From a virus, in the IMG/VR virus record IMGVR_UViG_3300050134_000018, positions 1 through 45,527 of that record: a stretch of 45,527 nucleotides of DNA; one strand, 5' to 3'. This document shows positions 13,379 to 21,563 of the stretch, in pieces (within the stretch, counting starts at the first letter, position 1; each line of letters starts with the position of its first letter). The translations under genes were made by a program, and so were the position numbers. The notes beneath the pieces are model-generated. The model was not told the DNA's origin. It was given only the letters and a program-made list of their open reading frames with translations, and ran no database searches.

Positions 13379-13735
13379 GTGGCTGATCCGCAGCTGTTCG
13401 ACATGGCGCGGGCTCCGCTCAAGGAGTCCGTGTCCCCGAAGACGGTCGGTAAGGAGATTCCTAGCCCCTATAGCACAGATCACAGAATAACGCTCAACAA
13501 CGAGGACGCCTCCAAGCTCGGCCTCGGTGACGTTAAAGTCGGCGACGTGTTCGACACCGCGGCCGAGGGGCACGTGGTGGGGGTCGACCAGACGGATTCC
13601 GAGAACGGGAAGTCGGAAAAGCGCGTCCACATCCAGATGCAGCGCATGGCCGCGAAGAAGCGCAAAGGGAACGGCGCACAGTCCGCGCTGGAGGAAGGCA
13701 TCGCTTCCGCGCCTGCGCAAGGCGCCGACGAGTGA
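13379..13735 (+). CDS. Capsid staple/stabilising-like protein, 118 aa
   Basis: The core HRITLNNEDASKLGLGDVKVGDVF, read in parts, plus HVVGVDQTDSENG and VHIQMQRM, matches the pattern of small phage proteins upstream of the portal that have been called capsid staple or stabilising proteins. The first 30 residues are likely flexible. It starts at a GTG just after the small membrane gene. The assignment rests on my memory of this pattern. Confidence 0.5.
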   Translation: MADPQLFDMARAPLKESVSPKTVGKEIPSPYSTDHRITLNNEDASKLGLGDVKVGDVFDTAAEGHVVGVDQTDSENGKSEKRVHIQMQRMAAKKRKGNGAQSALEEGIASAPAQGADE

Positions 13736-13983
13736 ACGAGAAGGTTTTTATCCCTGCCATTCCCGTAACGGTGCCCGTCACCCCTATCGACGTGCCGAAT
13801 CACCCGCGTCCGGGCGTACCGACCCAAGGGCCAGCAGACGCGCAGAGTCAGACGCCGGCGAGCGCGACGAAGAAAGTCTCCTCCCGCATGATGGTCGGCA
13901 CTCCGAGCAAGAGCCCACCCCCGCATATCAACCCGCCGCAGCACCAGCCTGCGACCAAGGTAGTGACGAGTAAGAAGGCGTGA
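13732..13983 (+). CDS. Pro-rich hypothetical protein, 83 aa
   Basis: An 83-residue, low-complexity, Pro/Val/Thr/Lys-rich protein, probably disordered. A GTG start overlaps the upstream stop by four bases. Its end overlaps the portal start. Function unknown; the gene order suggests a virion or head-assembly role. Confidence 0.55.
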   Translation: MNEKVFIPAIPVTVPVTPIDVPNHPRPGVPTQGPADAQSQTPASATKKVSSRMMVGTPSKSPPPHINPPQHQPATKVVTSKKA

Positions 13984-16316
13984 TGGATAACGATGTCTCC
14001 GACCTGATGGGCGACGATGCAACCCCCGAGCGCCAGGCGGCGCAGGTCGGCACGGACGCGGCGTCGAACCCGCCGACGGAGGAAGACGGCCCGTCCGATG
14101 CGGAGCTTGAACTTGTAAAGAAAACGATGCAGGAGTACACGTCGGCCCAGGCGTTTGACAAAGCCGCCCGGCTTCAGTACGCGCGTGATCGCAAGTACGC
14201 TGCGGGCCTGGCTAACCCTGACTGGGCGTCTGACGCCAACCTCATCGGGTCCTTTATTGACATCCTTGTCAGCTTCCTCTATGCGCAGAATCCTGACCCC
14301 GGGGTACGGCCAGCGGCTCAGGTAGGCGAGCAGCCGAACCAGAACTCGACGAACTTCGCGGAGACCATGGAGCTTGTGATCGACAAGCTCTGGCGCGACG
14401 GCAACCTGAAGAAGTCCGGCAAGAAGTGCGTACGCTCGGCCCTTACCGTCGGCCCCGGCTGGCTCAAGGCCACGATGCTGACGCAGAAGGTTCCGGCGCC
14501 GCAGCTCGAAGCCTCGCTCAACACCCTGCAGGATCAGGTCGCGGCCATAGAGGCGGCGAAGAAGGAACTCGCCGAGGGCGAGTCGAGCGAAGATCAGGAC
14601 GTGCTGCTCATGGAGCTGCACAACAAGATCGAAGGCGCGCAGGCGAAGCTCGTAAAGAAGCAGCGCTACGGCCTCATGGTGGACGCTTGCCGCGCCGAGG
14701 ACGTGCAGGTAGCGCTCAACATCGCGGACATGGCCGACTACAAGGAGGCCGACTGGATCGCGGTAGCGATCTACGTTCCGAAGGACACGCTGCGCACCCG
14801 CTTCCCGGACTTCACCGAGGAAGACGTCGAGGCGGCGGAGACCTACTACCAGTCGAACCCGCAGGCGCTCGGCGCCGCGGAGCAGAGCCAGCTAGGCGAT
14901 AAGACGGAGGACACCACGTTCTCTAAGAATTCGCCCGACAACCCGTCGACCAACGAGGGCGGCATCACGAAGCCGCAGGCGTTCGCTAAGATCATCGAAT
15001 TCTGGGACCGCCGCGACCTCGATATCAAGACGATGGTCGACGGCGTGAAGCACTGGGCCGTGCAGCCCTACTCGCCGCCGCAGGCGTCGACCCGGTTCTA
15101 CTCGTTCTTCTACCTCGCCTTCTACCCGGTGGACGGCAAGCGTCATCCGCAGTCGCTGCCTTGGCGCCTGCGTAAGTTGCAGGACGAATACGCCTCGTGC
15201 CGCAGCAATCAGCGCCTCACGCGCGAGCGCAGTATCACGGGCGTCATCTTCAACTCCGCCGCGGTCGACCCGGAGGACGCGAAGAAGATTCAGGACGCGA
15301 ACCAGCAGGAGCTGGTAGGCGTGCGCACCGTCGCCGATCAGCCGCTGGCCAACGTGTTCATCGCGAAGCCCGTCGGCTCCTACAACCCGCAGCTCTACGA
15401 TACGAGCGCCATACGCTCCGACATGGAGGCGCTGTCCGGCGTGCAGGAGGCCCTGCAGCAGGCGGCGTCCAGTGGCGGCGTGCAGCCTAAGACGGCCACC
15501 GAAGCGCAGATTCAGCAGCAGGGGTTCCAGTCGCGCACCGGTGCGGACCGCGACTCGCTGGAAGAGATGCTCACCGACCTGGCCCAGTACACCGCGGAAG
15601 TCGCCTCGCAGGAGTGCTCCGTGCAGTGGGTACAGCGCGTGTGCGGTCAGAACGCTTTCTGGCTCGGTCCGAACCCGCAGACCGGCTCCCCGGGTATCGA
15701 CGTTGAGGATGTCCTCACGATGACCGAGGTGCAGATCGACGCAGGCACCACCGGCAAGCCGAACTTCGCCGCCGACAAGGCCGCATGGGCGCAGATTCTG
15801 CCGCTCCTGGAGAACAGCCTCAAGCAGATTCGCGTCGAGCAGTTGCTCGACCCGGAGCTTGCCAAGGCGTATATCAACGTGCTGCGCGAGACGCTGCACC
15901 GTGTCGACGATCGCTTGGACCTCGACGACTTCATTCCGGTCGGCGCGCCGCCGCCGCCCCCGCCGCCGCCGCAGCCCCCGCCGCAGACGCGCGTACAGAT
16001 TCAGCTCATGGGCCAGTTGCCGCCGCAGGACGTGCAGTCGGTCATGATGGCCGAGAACATCGAGCATCCGCCTATGCCGCCGCCGGGCATGCATCCGCCG
16101 GGCGCTCCCGGGCTGCCCGGCGCGCCTCCGGGCGCGCCTCCGGGCGCACCGCCCGGCGCTCCCCCCGGAACCACGCTACCCCCGGCTATGCCAATGCCTC
16201 CTGGGCTAGCCGGTCACGTACCCCCTACCGTACCGGGAACGAATATCCCGATGCCTCCGCTTCACATGAAGACACCGCCGGTGCACAAACCCCCGGCGCC
16301 ACCCTCGAAAAAGTAA
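13983..16316 (+). CDS. Portal protein with long Pro-rich C-terminal extension
   Basis: A large protein (about 777 aa) of the podovirus portal type. Supporting segments include the DWASDANLIGSF clamp-like region, KKCVRSALTVGPGWLKA, LRKLQDEYASCRSNQR and a late helical DRDSLEEMLTDLAQY barrel region. Twelve copies form the DNA channel and docking site for terminase and tail. The N-terminus contains DVSDLMGDD, almost identical to the end of the primase-helicase. From about residue 655 the chain becomes an eight-Pro run and then repeated PPGAP units, unusual for a portal. Start: ATG at 13983, or the GTG three bases earlier. Confidence 0.85.
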   Translation: MDNDVSDLMGDDATPERQAAQVGTDAASNPPTEEDGPSDAELELVKKTMQEYTSAQAFDKAARLQYARDRKYAAGLANPDWASDANLIGSFIDILVSFLYAQNPDPGVRPAAQVGEQPNQNSTNFAETMELVIDKLWRDGNLKKSGKKCVRSALTVGPGWLKATMLTQKVPAPQLEASLNTLQDQVAAIEAAKKELAEGESSEDQDVLLMELHNKIEGAQAKLVKKQRYGLMVDACRAEDVQVALNIADMADYKEADWIAVAIYVPKDTLRTRFPDFTEEDVEAAETYYQSNPQALGAAEQSQLGDKTEDTTFSKNSPDNPSTNEGGITKPQAFAKIIEFWDRRDLDIKTMVDGVKHWAVQPYSPPQASTRFYSFFYLAFYPVDGKRHPQSLPWRLRKLQDEYASCRSNQRLTRERSITGVIFNSAAVDPEDAKKIQDANQQELVGVRTVADQPLANVFIAKPVGSYNPQLYDTSAIRSDMEALSGVQEALQQAASSGGVQPKTATEAQIQQQGFQSRTGADRDSLEEMLTDLAQYTAEVASQECSVQWVQRVCGQNAFWLGPNPQTGSPGIDVEDVLTMTEVQIDAGTTGKPNFAADKAAWAQILPLLENSLKQIRVEQLLDPELAKAYINVLRETLHRVDDRLDLDDFIPVGAPPPPPPPPQPPPQTRVQIQLMGQLPPQDVQSVMMAENIEHPPMPPPGMHPPGAPGLPGAPPGAPPGAPPGAPPGTTLPPAMPMPPGLAGHVPPTVPGTNIPMPPLHMKTPPVHKPPAPPSKK

Positions 16317-16325
16317 GGACCGAAA

Positions 16326-17459
16326 ATGGCCGAGAACGAAGAAGTCGTCGTTGCTGACGCAGCCGTAGATCCGCCCGTAGTCGACGCACCGGTCGCAGAC
16401 GCACCTGCGCCGGTCGTCGAAGACGGCGCGCCGAAGTCAATCGCAGAGGCGATTGAGGCCGGGCTAGACGCCGTCCCCGCGCGCACGAAAGAGGAGCAGC
16501 AGAAAGCGGCCGATAAGCTCGCCGGCAAGCCAGAGGGTACCGCAGCCAAGCCCGATGGCAAGGACGAGAAGAAAGACGGCGATAAGGATGCGGCGAAGGA
16601 GGGGGAACAGAAAGACGAAAAGAAAGATGAAAAAGTAGACCCCGACCATATCAATGACCCCATCCCCAAGGAGCTGTCCGAGCGCGCTCAGGAACGTATA
16701 CGCTCGCTCGTAGGGTACGTCAAGGAGCGCGACGAAGCGCTGGTGACGCAGGGAAATATCATCAACGCGATACAGCGCACGGGGACGAGCGCCGAGGAAT
16801 TCGCGACGACGATACAGTACCTCGAGGCGTTCCACTCGAAGGACCCTGCGCAGCTCGAGAAGTGCCTCGGCATCCTGCAGCGGAACATGGAGGACGTAGC
16901 GCTGCGTCTCGGGCGCGACGTGCCGGGCATCGACTTCCTGGCGCAGCACAAGGACCTTCAGGAGGCGGTGCGCTACGGGCAGATCACTCAGCAGCACGCT
17001 AACGAGATCGCCCGCGCGCGCACCGCGCAGGCCCGCACGCAGGCATTCGAGCAGCAGCGCTCGCAGACCGAGCAGACCGAGGTCGCCGCGAAGGCCGAGA
17101 AAGACGGCGCCATCACGGCGCTGAACGAACTTGGCAGCAAACTCAAGGCGTCGGACCCGGACTACCAGCGCAAGTTCGACGCGCTCGTCGCCCCGCTGCG
17201 TGAGGCGTTCCAGCACATGCCGCCGCGCAACTGGAAGGCGGCGTTCGAGGCGGCCTACGCTAAGATAAAGCTACCCCCGGCAGCGCCGGCGGCCGCCGCG
17301 ACGCCCCCGGACGGCATGGTGCGCGACCCGCAGACGGGGCAGTTCGTGAAAAAGAACGTACCGATTCGCCCGGTGTCGCCGGCTGCCGCGGGCAACGCTA
17401 AAGCACAGCCGAAATCGGCACTCGAAGCGATGGAGCAAGCCTGGGACAACATGGCGTGA
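16326..17459 (+). CDS. Scaffolding protein
   Basis: A 377-residue protein that is highly charged and helical: an Ala/Val/Asp-rich start, a Lys/Asp/Glu-rich linker (about 75-105), then long helices rich in Gln, Arg and Ala, and a basic end (DPQTGQFVKKN). This is the usual make-up of phage scaffold proteins, which shape the prohead and leave before maturation. It follows the portal by nine bases. The capsid gene comes later, separated by a peptidase-like gene, a sugar-related gene and an inserted HNH gene. Confidence 0.75.
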   Translation: MAENEEVVVADAAVDPPVVDAPVADAPAPVVEDGAPKSIAEAIEAGLDAVPARTKEEQQKAADKLAGKPEGTAAKPDGKDEKKDGDKDAAKEGEQKDEKKDEKVDPDHINDPIPKELSERAQERIRSLVGYVKERDEALVTQGNIINAIQRTGTSAEEFATTIQYLEAFHSKDPAQLEKCLGILQRNMEDVALRLGRDVPGIDFLAQHKDLQEAVRYGQITQQHANEIARARTAQARTQAFEQQRSQTEQTEVAAKAEKDGAITALNELGSKLKASDPDYQRKFDALVAPLREAFQHMPPRNWKAAFEAAYAKIKLPPAAPAAAATPPDGMVRDPQTGQFVKKNVPIRPVSPAAAGNAKAQPKSALEAMEQAWDNMA

Positions 17460-17472
17460 AGGGGTGTGTGCG

Positions 17473-17928
17473 GTGCCAAGAACGAAGAAGCAGAATCGTG
17501 ACCGCGATCCGCATTGCAAAGCGGTCTACGCTCTCGAAAATTCGTTCCATGATTGGAACCGCGAAACCCTCACACTCCCCGAAGTCCGAGAGTGGGTCCG
17601 CCGGGCCTGCTGGCGCTTCAAGCTAAGGCCGCCGCCAGTACGTCAGCACGATACGAGTGGGCCGACGTTCACGATGGACGACGGCTCACTTATATGCTTC
17701 AAGCATCGGCACAAGAACCCCGCCGTGGCGCTGCACGAAGCGGCGCACTATATCTGTGATCGCGTACACGGGCCGCACTTGCAGGACCATGGCCCGTCAT
17801 GGCTCGGTATTTACTGCTACCTCCTCGTGGCGTTTCGCGTGGCTCCCGCGCAGGCGCTGCTCGCCGAGCTTCGCTCACGTAAGTTGAGAGCGAGGAAAGT
17901 GTGTCCGAGCCTATTACGAAAATACTGA
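17473..17928 (+). CDS. Zinc-metallopeptidase-like protein (HEAAH)
   Basis: A 151-residue protein with ALHEAAHYICD (HExxH at 88-92) followed 14 residues later by HGP (H106), the pattern of small gluzincin or SprT-like metallopeptidases. H88, H92 and H106 would bind zinc and E89 would be the base. GTG at 17473 is chosen because AAGGGG lies eight bases upstream; an earlier GTG exists at 17464. Placed between scaffold and capsid, it could trim virion proteins, although such phages often lack a known prohead protease. Alternatively it is an accessory gene. Confidence 0.65.
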   Translation: MPRTKKQNRDRDPHCKAVYALENSFHDWNRETLTLPEVREWVRRACWRFKLRPPPVRQHDTSGPTFTMDDGSLICFKHRHKNPAVALHEAAHYICDRVHGPHLQDHGPSWLGIYCYLLVAFRVAPAQALLAELRSRKLRARKVCPSLLRKY

Positions 17929-18671
17929 GCACGTATTTCGGTAAGCCGGCGCTCGTAATCGGTGGCGGCCCGTCGGCGCGCTTCGATTTGCCCGTGCTGG
18001 ACGGTCAGGAATTCAAGCCAGCGGTCGTTATCAGCGCCAATGAGCACGGACTCTATCAAGGGCACTACAAAGTCGACTTCCTGGTGAACGTCGACAAGAT
18101 GCACTGCGCGCGACACGTGTACATGGAGGAGTATTTGCGGCAGTTCGACCGCAAAATCATCAATTCGTACTCGTGGGCCGACTACCGTCTGCCGGATTGG
18201 AAGCTCGGCATGAACTCCGGGCTCACTGCAATCGCGGTGGCGTGCCTGCTAGGCTGCTGGCCGGTCGTAGTGACCGGAGTGGACCTCTTTTTCGTCGGCC
18301 GCAACTATTATCACGATCCAGACCTCGAAAAGCGCCTTCCGCGGCCTACAACGCGCGGTCCTGACCACCTGGCGCAAGTCCGGGTCAACGAATTGCGCTC
18401 TTGGACCGGAGATTACCCCGTTCGACCGGTTTCAGGCCCCCTGACGTCGAAATTCCCGACCTACAATCCCGCCGAGACGTTCCTGGTACCGAAAATGGTC
18501 GATTACCGGCGCCGAATCGAGAAAGCCGGTACCCAGGTGTACCGGTGCGTGCGCGACTTCCCCCTGACGAGCGGAGACCGTCTCCAGATCGGCGAATTGG
18601 TGCCCCTGAGCAAGACTGAGGCCGCGCAGTACGTGGATCTTGGCTGGCTAGAGCTTGTAGGCGCGCCGTAG
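17901..18671 (+). CDS. DUF115/MptE-like or sialyltransferase-like protein
   Basis: A 256-residue protein starting with ALVIGGGPSA (17-26), a nucleotide-binding loop seen in the DUF115/MptE-like and CST-I-like groups. NSGLTAIAVACLLGCWPVVVTG and FFVGRNYYHD follow the same layout as motility-associated glycosyltransferase (Maf-like) and phage sugar-transfer proteins. It starts at a GTG within the end of the peptidase gene. It is the second sugar-related gene in the structural operon, and its last 24 bases overlap the convergent HNH gene. The activity is inferred; it may modify virion or host glycans. Confidence 0.6.
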   Translation: MSEPITKILSTYFGKPALVIGGGPSARFDLPVLDGQEFKPAVVISANEHGLYQGHYKVDFLVNVDKMHCARHVYMEEYLRQFDRKIINSYSWADYRLPDWKLGMNSGLTAIAVACLLGCWPVVVTGVDLFFVGRNYYHDPDLEKRLPRPTTRGPDHLAQVRVNELRSWTGDYPVRPVSGPLTSKFPTYNPAETFLVPKMVDYRRRIEKAGTQVYRCVRDFPLTSGDRLQIGELVPLSKTEAAQYVDLGWLELVGAP

Positions 18672-19109
18672 GTACGCGAGCGCCTTCTCGACACCCTCAA
18701 CGCTGTCGCCGAGATTCCCAAGCCCCATGTTGCAACGATTGCAGAGCCAACCGCGAAAAATGCCGGTCGTGTGGCAGTGATCAAGGTGAGTGCGTCGCCC
18801 GGGCAACATGACGCGCCCGCAGCACTCGCAGTTTGCGGGCTCCGGGCGGGAGGCCGGCGGTATGCCGAGCTTCTTGCGATAGTACTCACGCATGCGCAGC
18901 TTAGCCTTCTCGTTGTACTCATTGTTGGCCGCGGCGCGCGCGCGGCGCTCCTCTACGGTGCGCGTCTTGGCGCGCGCGTACCGTGCCGGATCTTTAAGCC
19001 GCCAGCGGCGCGCAGCTTCTGCTTGACATGCCAAGCAGGTTCCTGTAGCGGATGATCGCGGGGAGACATGCCCATTTCGGCAGGGGCGGCCAGTGTCGTA
19101 GGTTTCCAC
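18648..19109 (-). CDS. HNH endonuclease, endonuclease VII type (copy 3, antisense)
   Basis: A 153-residue protein beginning VETYDTGRPCRNGHVS with a CLAC pair (an N-terminal zinc finger), a basic helical linker and a full endonuclease VII core: CECC, THLDHCHTTGIFRGWLC, CNRC, NLGDSVEG. It is the only leftward gene inside the rightward operon, placed right before the capsid gene. I choose the GTG at 19109 because a good minus-strand promoter ends six to seven bases upstream, giving a leaderless message; the longer frame to 19358 lacks the family start. Looks like a mobile homing endonuclease inserted between head genes. Confidence 0.8.
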   Translation of the reverse strand: METYDTGRPCRNGHVSPRSSATGTCLACQAEAARRWRLKDPARYARAKTRTVEERRARAAANNEYNEKAKLRMREYYRKKLGIPPASRPEPANCECCGRVMLPGRRTHLDHCHTTGIFRGWLCNRCNMGLGNLGDSVEGVEKALAYLRRAYKL

Positions 19110-19115
19110 CCGCAA

Positions 19116-19144
19116 ACTATACGTTTGTGGCGCCAAGCGGTCAA
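19116..19144 (-). promoter_or_regulatory. Promoter of the antisense HNH gene
   Basis: On the minus strand TTGACC (19144-19139), a 17-base spacer, and TATAGT (19121-19116). Transcription should start at about 19110-19109, on the GTG start codon itself, so the message would be leaderless. No Shine-Dalgarno is present, in agreement. Confidence 0.6.
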
Positions 19145-19148
19145 GCAG

Positions 19149-19178
19149 TTGACGCTGGCACGCTTTTTGCAGTAGCTT
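19149..19178 (+). promoter_or_regulatory. Possible rightward promoter for the capsid gene
   Basis: TTGACG (19149-19154) and TAGCTT (19173-19178), 18 bases apart, back to back with the antisense HNH promoter. The -10 match is poor. If used, the capsid message would carry a structured leader of about 190 bases. Confidence 0.3.
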
Positions 19179-19319
19179 CTCGCGCAGACGCCTGCCACAA
19201 GGCGTTACCTGATCGACTAGGGTGAGACGGGGCCCAGACGAGCTTCTAGGTGTGGTAGGGCAGCGCGTTACCGCCCACGGCGCATCAACTTGCGCCGGCC
19301 TGGGGATCAGGCTTAAGGC

Positions 19320-19368
19320 TGAGGCCGCCGCCTCATGTGCAAAGTGGTTTCGAACCATTCATCACATG
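19320..19368 (+). promoter_or_regulatory. Structured leader ahead of the capsid gene
   Basis: Two hairpin elements lie in the leader. TGAGGC pairs with GCCTCA around four bases (19320-19335). Overlapping its end, CATGTG (19334-19339) pairs with CACATG (19363-19368) and encloses a TGGTT-TCG-AACCA hairpin (19345-19357). The second ends just before the GAGGAT ribosome site of the capsid gene, so it may protect the message or tune translation. The sequences share two bases, so the stems are partly exclusive. Confidence 0.45.
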
Positions 19369-19379
19369 AGGATCCTAAC

Positions 19380-20468
19380 ATGCCTTTTACCACCGAAGCC
19401 CTGACGTACGGGGCCCGTGCAGCCATTGATTTCTACTTGAAGAACGACCCGATCGACTCGTACAACGTCGCCCATCCCCTTTACTCAAAGCTCGTTGCCG
19501 GTAAGAAGTCTTACGGCGGCGCGCTGCAGTACGTAGTGGAGCAGCTCCGCTACCAGAACGACAGCAACTTCCAGTCCTACTTCGGCGACTCGCAGGTCAC
19601 TTACAACCGTAAGCGCACCCTGCAGCAGGCCAAGTACGTCTGGGGCGCCTTCCACGACGGTTTCGGCCTGAACGAGGACGAGCTGGTACAGAACGGCATC
19701 GTCATGACTGACGACCGCTCGGCCACCCCGACCGCCGCCGAGAAGATCCAGCTTACTAACCTGCTCGAAGAGAACATGAAGGCCCTGAAGCTGGGCTTCA
19801 TCGAGAACTTCGACAAGATGCTGCACCGCAACGGCTCGGCCAGCACTACCGACATCGCCGGCCTCGACGCGCTGGTGAGCACGACCCCGACCACCGGCAT
19901 CGTGGGCGGTATCGACGCCTCCCAGACGGCCAACGCCTACTGGCGCAACTACCAGCACGTCTGGACGTCTTCTGCCTCGGTGCTGATTCAGGAAATGGAA
20001 GCTGCATGGCGCGCGTGTATCCGCGTCGGTGGCTCGGCTCCTGACTTCATCCTCGTCGGTGAGACTTTCCTCGACGCGTACCGTGCCGCAGCGTCCGTTC
20101 AGGGCTCAGGCGTCACCCGTCAGGTGATCGTCGGCGGAAGCTCGGGCAACAAGAACGCGTCGACTCTCGACGCGGGCGTCGGTTCGGCCGACAGCACGGG
20201 CCTCTACTTCAAGGGTGTGCCGCTGACCTGGGACCCCTACTTCTCGACGCTCGATACTCTCGACGCGCCGACGAACAAGTGGGTCGACCGCTGCTACTTC
20301 CTGAACACGAAGTACATTCAGCTGCGCCCGATCGAAGGCCAGTGGATGGTGAGCCGCAAGCCGCCCCGTGTGTACGACCGTTACGTGCACTACTTCGGCC
20401 TGACCGCCAAGGCCGCGCTCACGACCGGCAAGCGCAATGCGCACGCCGTTCTGACGTCCACGACCTAA
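19380..20468 (+). CDS. Major capsid protein
   Basis: A 362-residue protein after the scaffold gene. The layout fits a HK97-fold capsid: helical N-arm and spine (ATPTAAEKIQLTNLLEENMKA, in parts), then a beta-rich P/A-domain (VIVGGSSG, GLYFKGVPLTWDPY, CYFLNTKYIQLRP). GVPLTWDP and the NTKYIQLRPI loop are common in this capsid group. The ATG at 19380 has AGGAT nine bases upstream; the frame is open 15 codons further but without a site. The fold assignment is from pattern and order. Confidence 0.85.
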   Translation: MPFTTEALTYGARAAIDFYLKNDPIDSYNVAHPLYSKLVAGKKSYGGALQYVVEQLRYQNDSNFQSYFGDSQVTYNRKRTLQQAKYVWGAFHDGFGLNEDELVQNGIVMTDDRSATPTAAEKIQLTNLLEENMKALKLGFIENFDKMLHRNGSASTTDIAGLDALVSTTPTTGIVGGIDASQTANAYWRNYQHVWTSSASVLIQEMEAAWRACIRVGGSAPDFILVGETFLDAYRAAASVQGSGVTRQVIVGGSSGNKNASTLDAGVGSADSTGLYFKGVPLTWDPYFSTLDTLDAPTNKWVDRCYFLNTKYIQLRPIEGQWMVSRKPPRVYDRYVHYFGLTAKAALTTGKRNAHAVLTSTT

Positions 20469-20495
20469 TCGCCAAGCCAAACAGGAGCAACTGAC

Positions 20496-20879
20496 ATGTA
20501 CGTGAAAAATATCTCGACTGGCAAGGCGATCCCGGCAACGGCGACCAGCGCTGTCAGCACCACGGTCGACCTGACCGCGGAGCCGGTAGTCGCCCCGTTC
20601 GCCCCGGGCGCCTCCGCCCTGGTGGAATTCAGCTTCAACGCGGCCGCGCACGGCGCCGGCTCGGTGTCGCTGATGACCGCGATGGACGGAACCACCTTCG
20701 CGGTGGCCACCGACATCAACGGCAACGCCATCACTGTGAATCTGCCCGACACGGCCGCTTTCGGCGGCACCGCGAAGTACTTCGTGGTGAATAACCTCGG
20801 TCAGGCCTGCAAGATCAAGGTGAAGGGGACCGCCACCGGCGGCGCCGGCACCGTGGATTGCAACCTGGTCCAGGAGTAA
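20496..20879 (+). CDS. Head decoration-like protein, 127 aa
   Basis: A small, soluble, beta-rich protein with many Ala, Thr, Gly and Val residues and few charges, directly after the capsid gene and closed by a strong terminator. This place and make-up fit a capsid decoration or cement protein. AGGAG lies about nine bases before the ATG. I do not recognise a specific family. Confidence 0.55.
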   Translation: MYVKNISTGKAIPATATSAVSTTVDLTAEPVVAPFAPGASALVEFSFNAAAHGAGSVSLMTAMDGTTFAVATDINGNAITVNLPDTAAFGGTAKYFVVNNLGQACKIKVKGTATGGAGTVDCNLVQE

Positions 20880-20896
20880 GTCGATTCGATAACAAC

Positions 20897-20926
20897 CCCG
20901 GCGGGCTACGGCCCGCCGGGTTTCCT
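20897..20926 (+). terminator. Intrinsic terminator after the capsid pair
   Basis: A perfect ten-base stem (CCCGGCGGGC with GCCCGCCGGG) around a TACG loop, followed by TTTCCTCTC. The stem is very stable, and the T run is short. It likely terminates part of the high-level capsid transcript while letting some polymerase continue to tail genes. Confidence 0.75.
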
Positions 20927-20953
20927 CTCACACAATAACCCTCGGAGAGATTT

Positions 20954-21301
20954 ATGACCCAGCTGAAGTTTGTCGACGTTCTGCTCGTGCGCGATGCCGC
21001 GCTGCATATCCCGGAGACGGTCGCCGCATGGGAGCTGCCCATCCTGGAAGCCGTGTTTGAGTCCGTGAAGGTGAACGGCGAATTCCTCGTGACGCGCGAC
21101 GCGCCGGAAGTAGAGGACGAGTTCATGCGCCTCAATAACCGCTACGGCCGTAGCGAGAACGAGGACGGCAGCAAGGGCCTGCCCTACGTCGAGGCTGTCT
21201 ACGGGCAGCACGGCATCGGCCACGCCCGCCTCGCGGAAGCCATCAAGGCCGCCACCGTGGAGGCCGACGCTACCGCCGACCTGATGGGCGACGCCGCTTA
21301 A
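20954..21301 (+). CDS. Hypothetical head-region protein with DLMG tail, 115 aa
   Basis: A 115-residue acidic, helical protein. The middle (VNGEFLVTRDAPEVEDEFMRL) reads as a small mixed domain. The end TADLMGDAA carries the DLMG motif shared with the SSB, AT-hook protein, portal N-terminus and primase. It lies between two terminator-like hairpins, with GGAGAG before the ATG. Function unknown; the gene order suggests a head or head-tail role. Confidence 0.6.
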   Translation: MTQLKFVDVLLVRDAALHIPETVAAWELPILEAVFESVKVNGEFLVTRDAPEVEDEFMRLNNRYGRSENEDGSKGLPYVEAVYGQHGIGHARLAEAIKAATVEADATADLMGDAA

Positions 21302-21324
21302 GTTTCGAGGGTGAGTGAGTAATT

Positions 21325-21352
21325 CCCCGGAGGGCAACCTCCGGGGCCTTTT
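21325..21352 (+). terminator. Intrinsic terminator
   Basis: A nine-base perfect stem (CCCCGGAGG with CCTCCGGGG) around GCAA, followed by CCTTTT. A classic terminator layout. The AGGAGG ribosome site of the next gene starts directly after the T run, so readthrough is needed for downstream expression unless another promoter exists. Confidence 0.8.
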
Positions 21353-21362
21353 AGGAGGCGCG

Positions 21363-21563
21363 ATGGCTCGTACAGACCCGGTTGGCGGCGGCCCCAAGGG
21401 CGCGCAGGGCTTCCCGATAGGGGGTCCAAAACACGCCCGCTTGGCCATTGGCGGCGCCACGCGCTCATTCAACGCCGGCAATATCTCGGCCTCGAAAGAG
21501 GCGGAAATCAAGTCGAAGGCCCGCGCCAAGCTCGGCCTCGGTGACACTCTGGCGGGCAAGTGA
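21363..21563 (+). CDS. Small Gly-rich protein, 66 aa
   Basis: A 66-residue protein with a Gly/Pro-rich first half and a basic helical end (KEAEIKSKARAKLGLGD). The ATG is chosen for its AGGAGG site; a GTG at 21315 would place the terminator hairpin inside the gene. The stop overlaps the next start. No family recognised. Confidence 0.55.
   Translation: MARTDPVGGGPKGAQGFPIGGPKHARLAIGGATRSFNAGNISASKEAEIKSKARAKLGLGDTLAGK

Noticed and set aside
15785-16357. A 190-codon rightward frame in the portal end
   Set aside because: It is a shadow of the Pro-rich portal coding sequence; Pro/Gly codons in one frame give Arg/Ala/Gly in the others.
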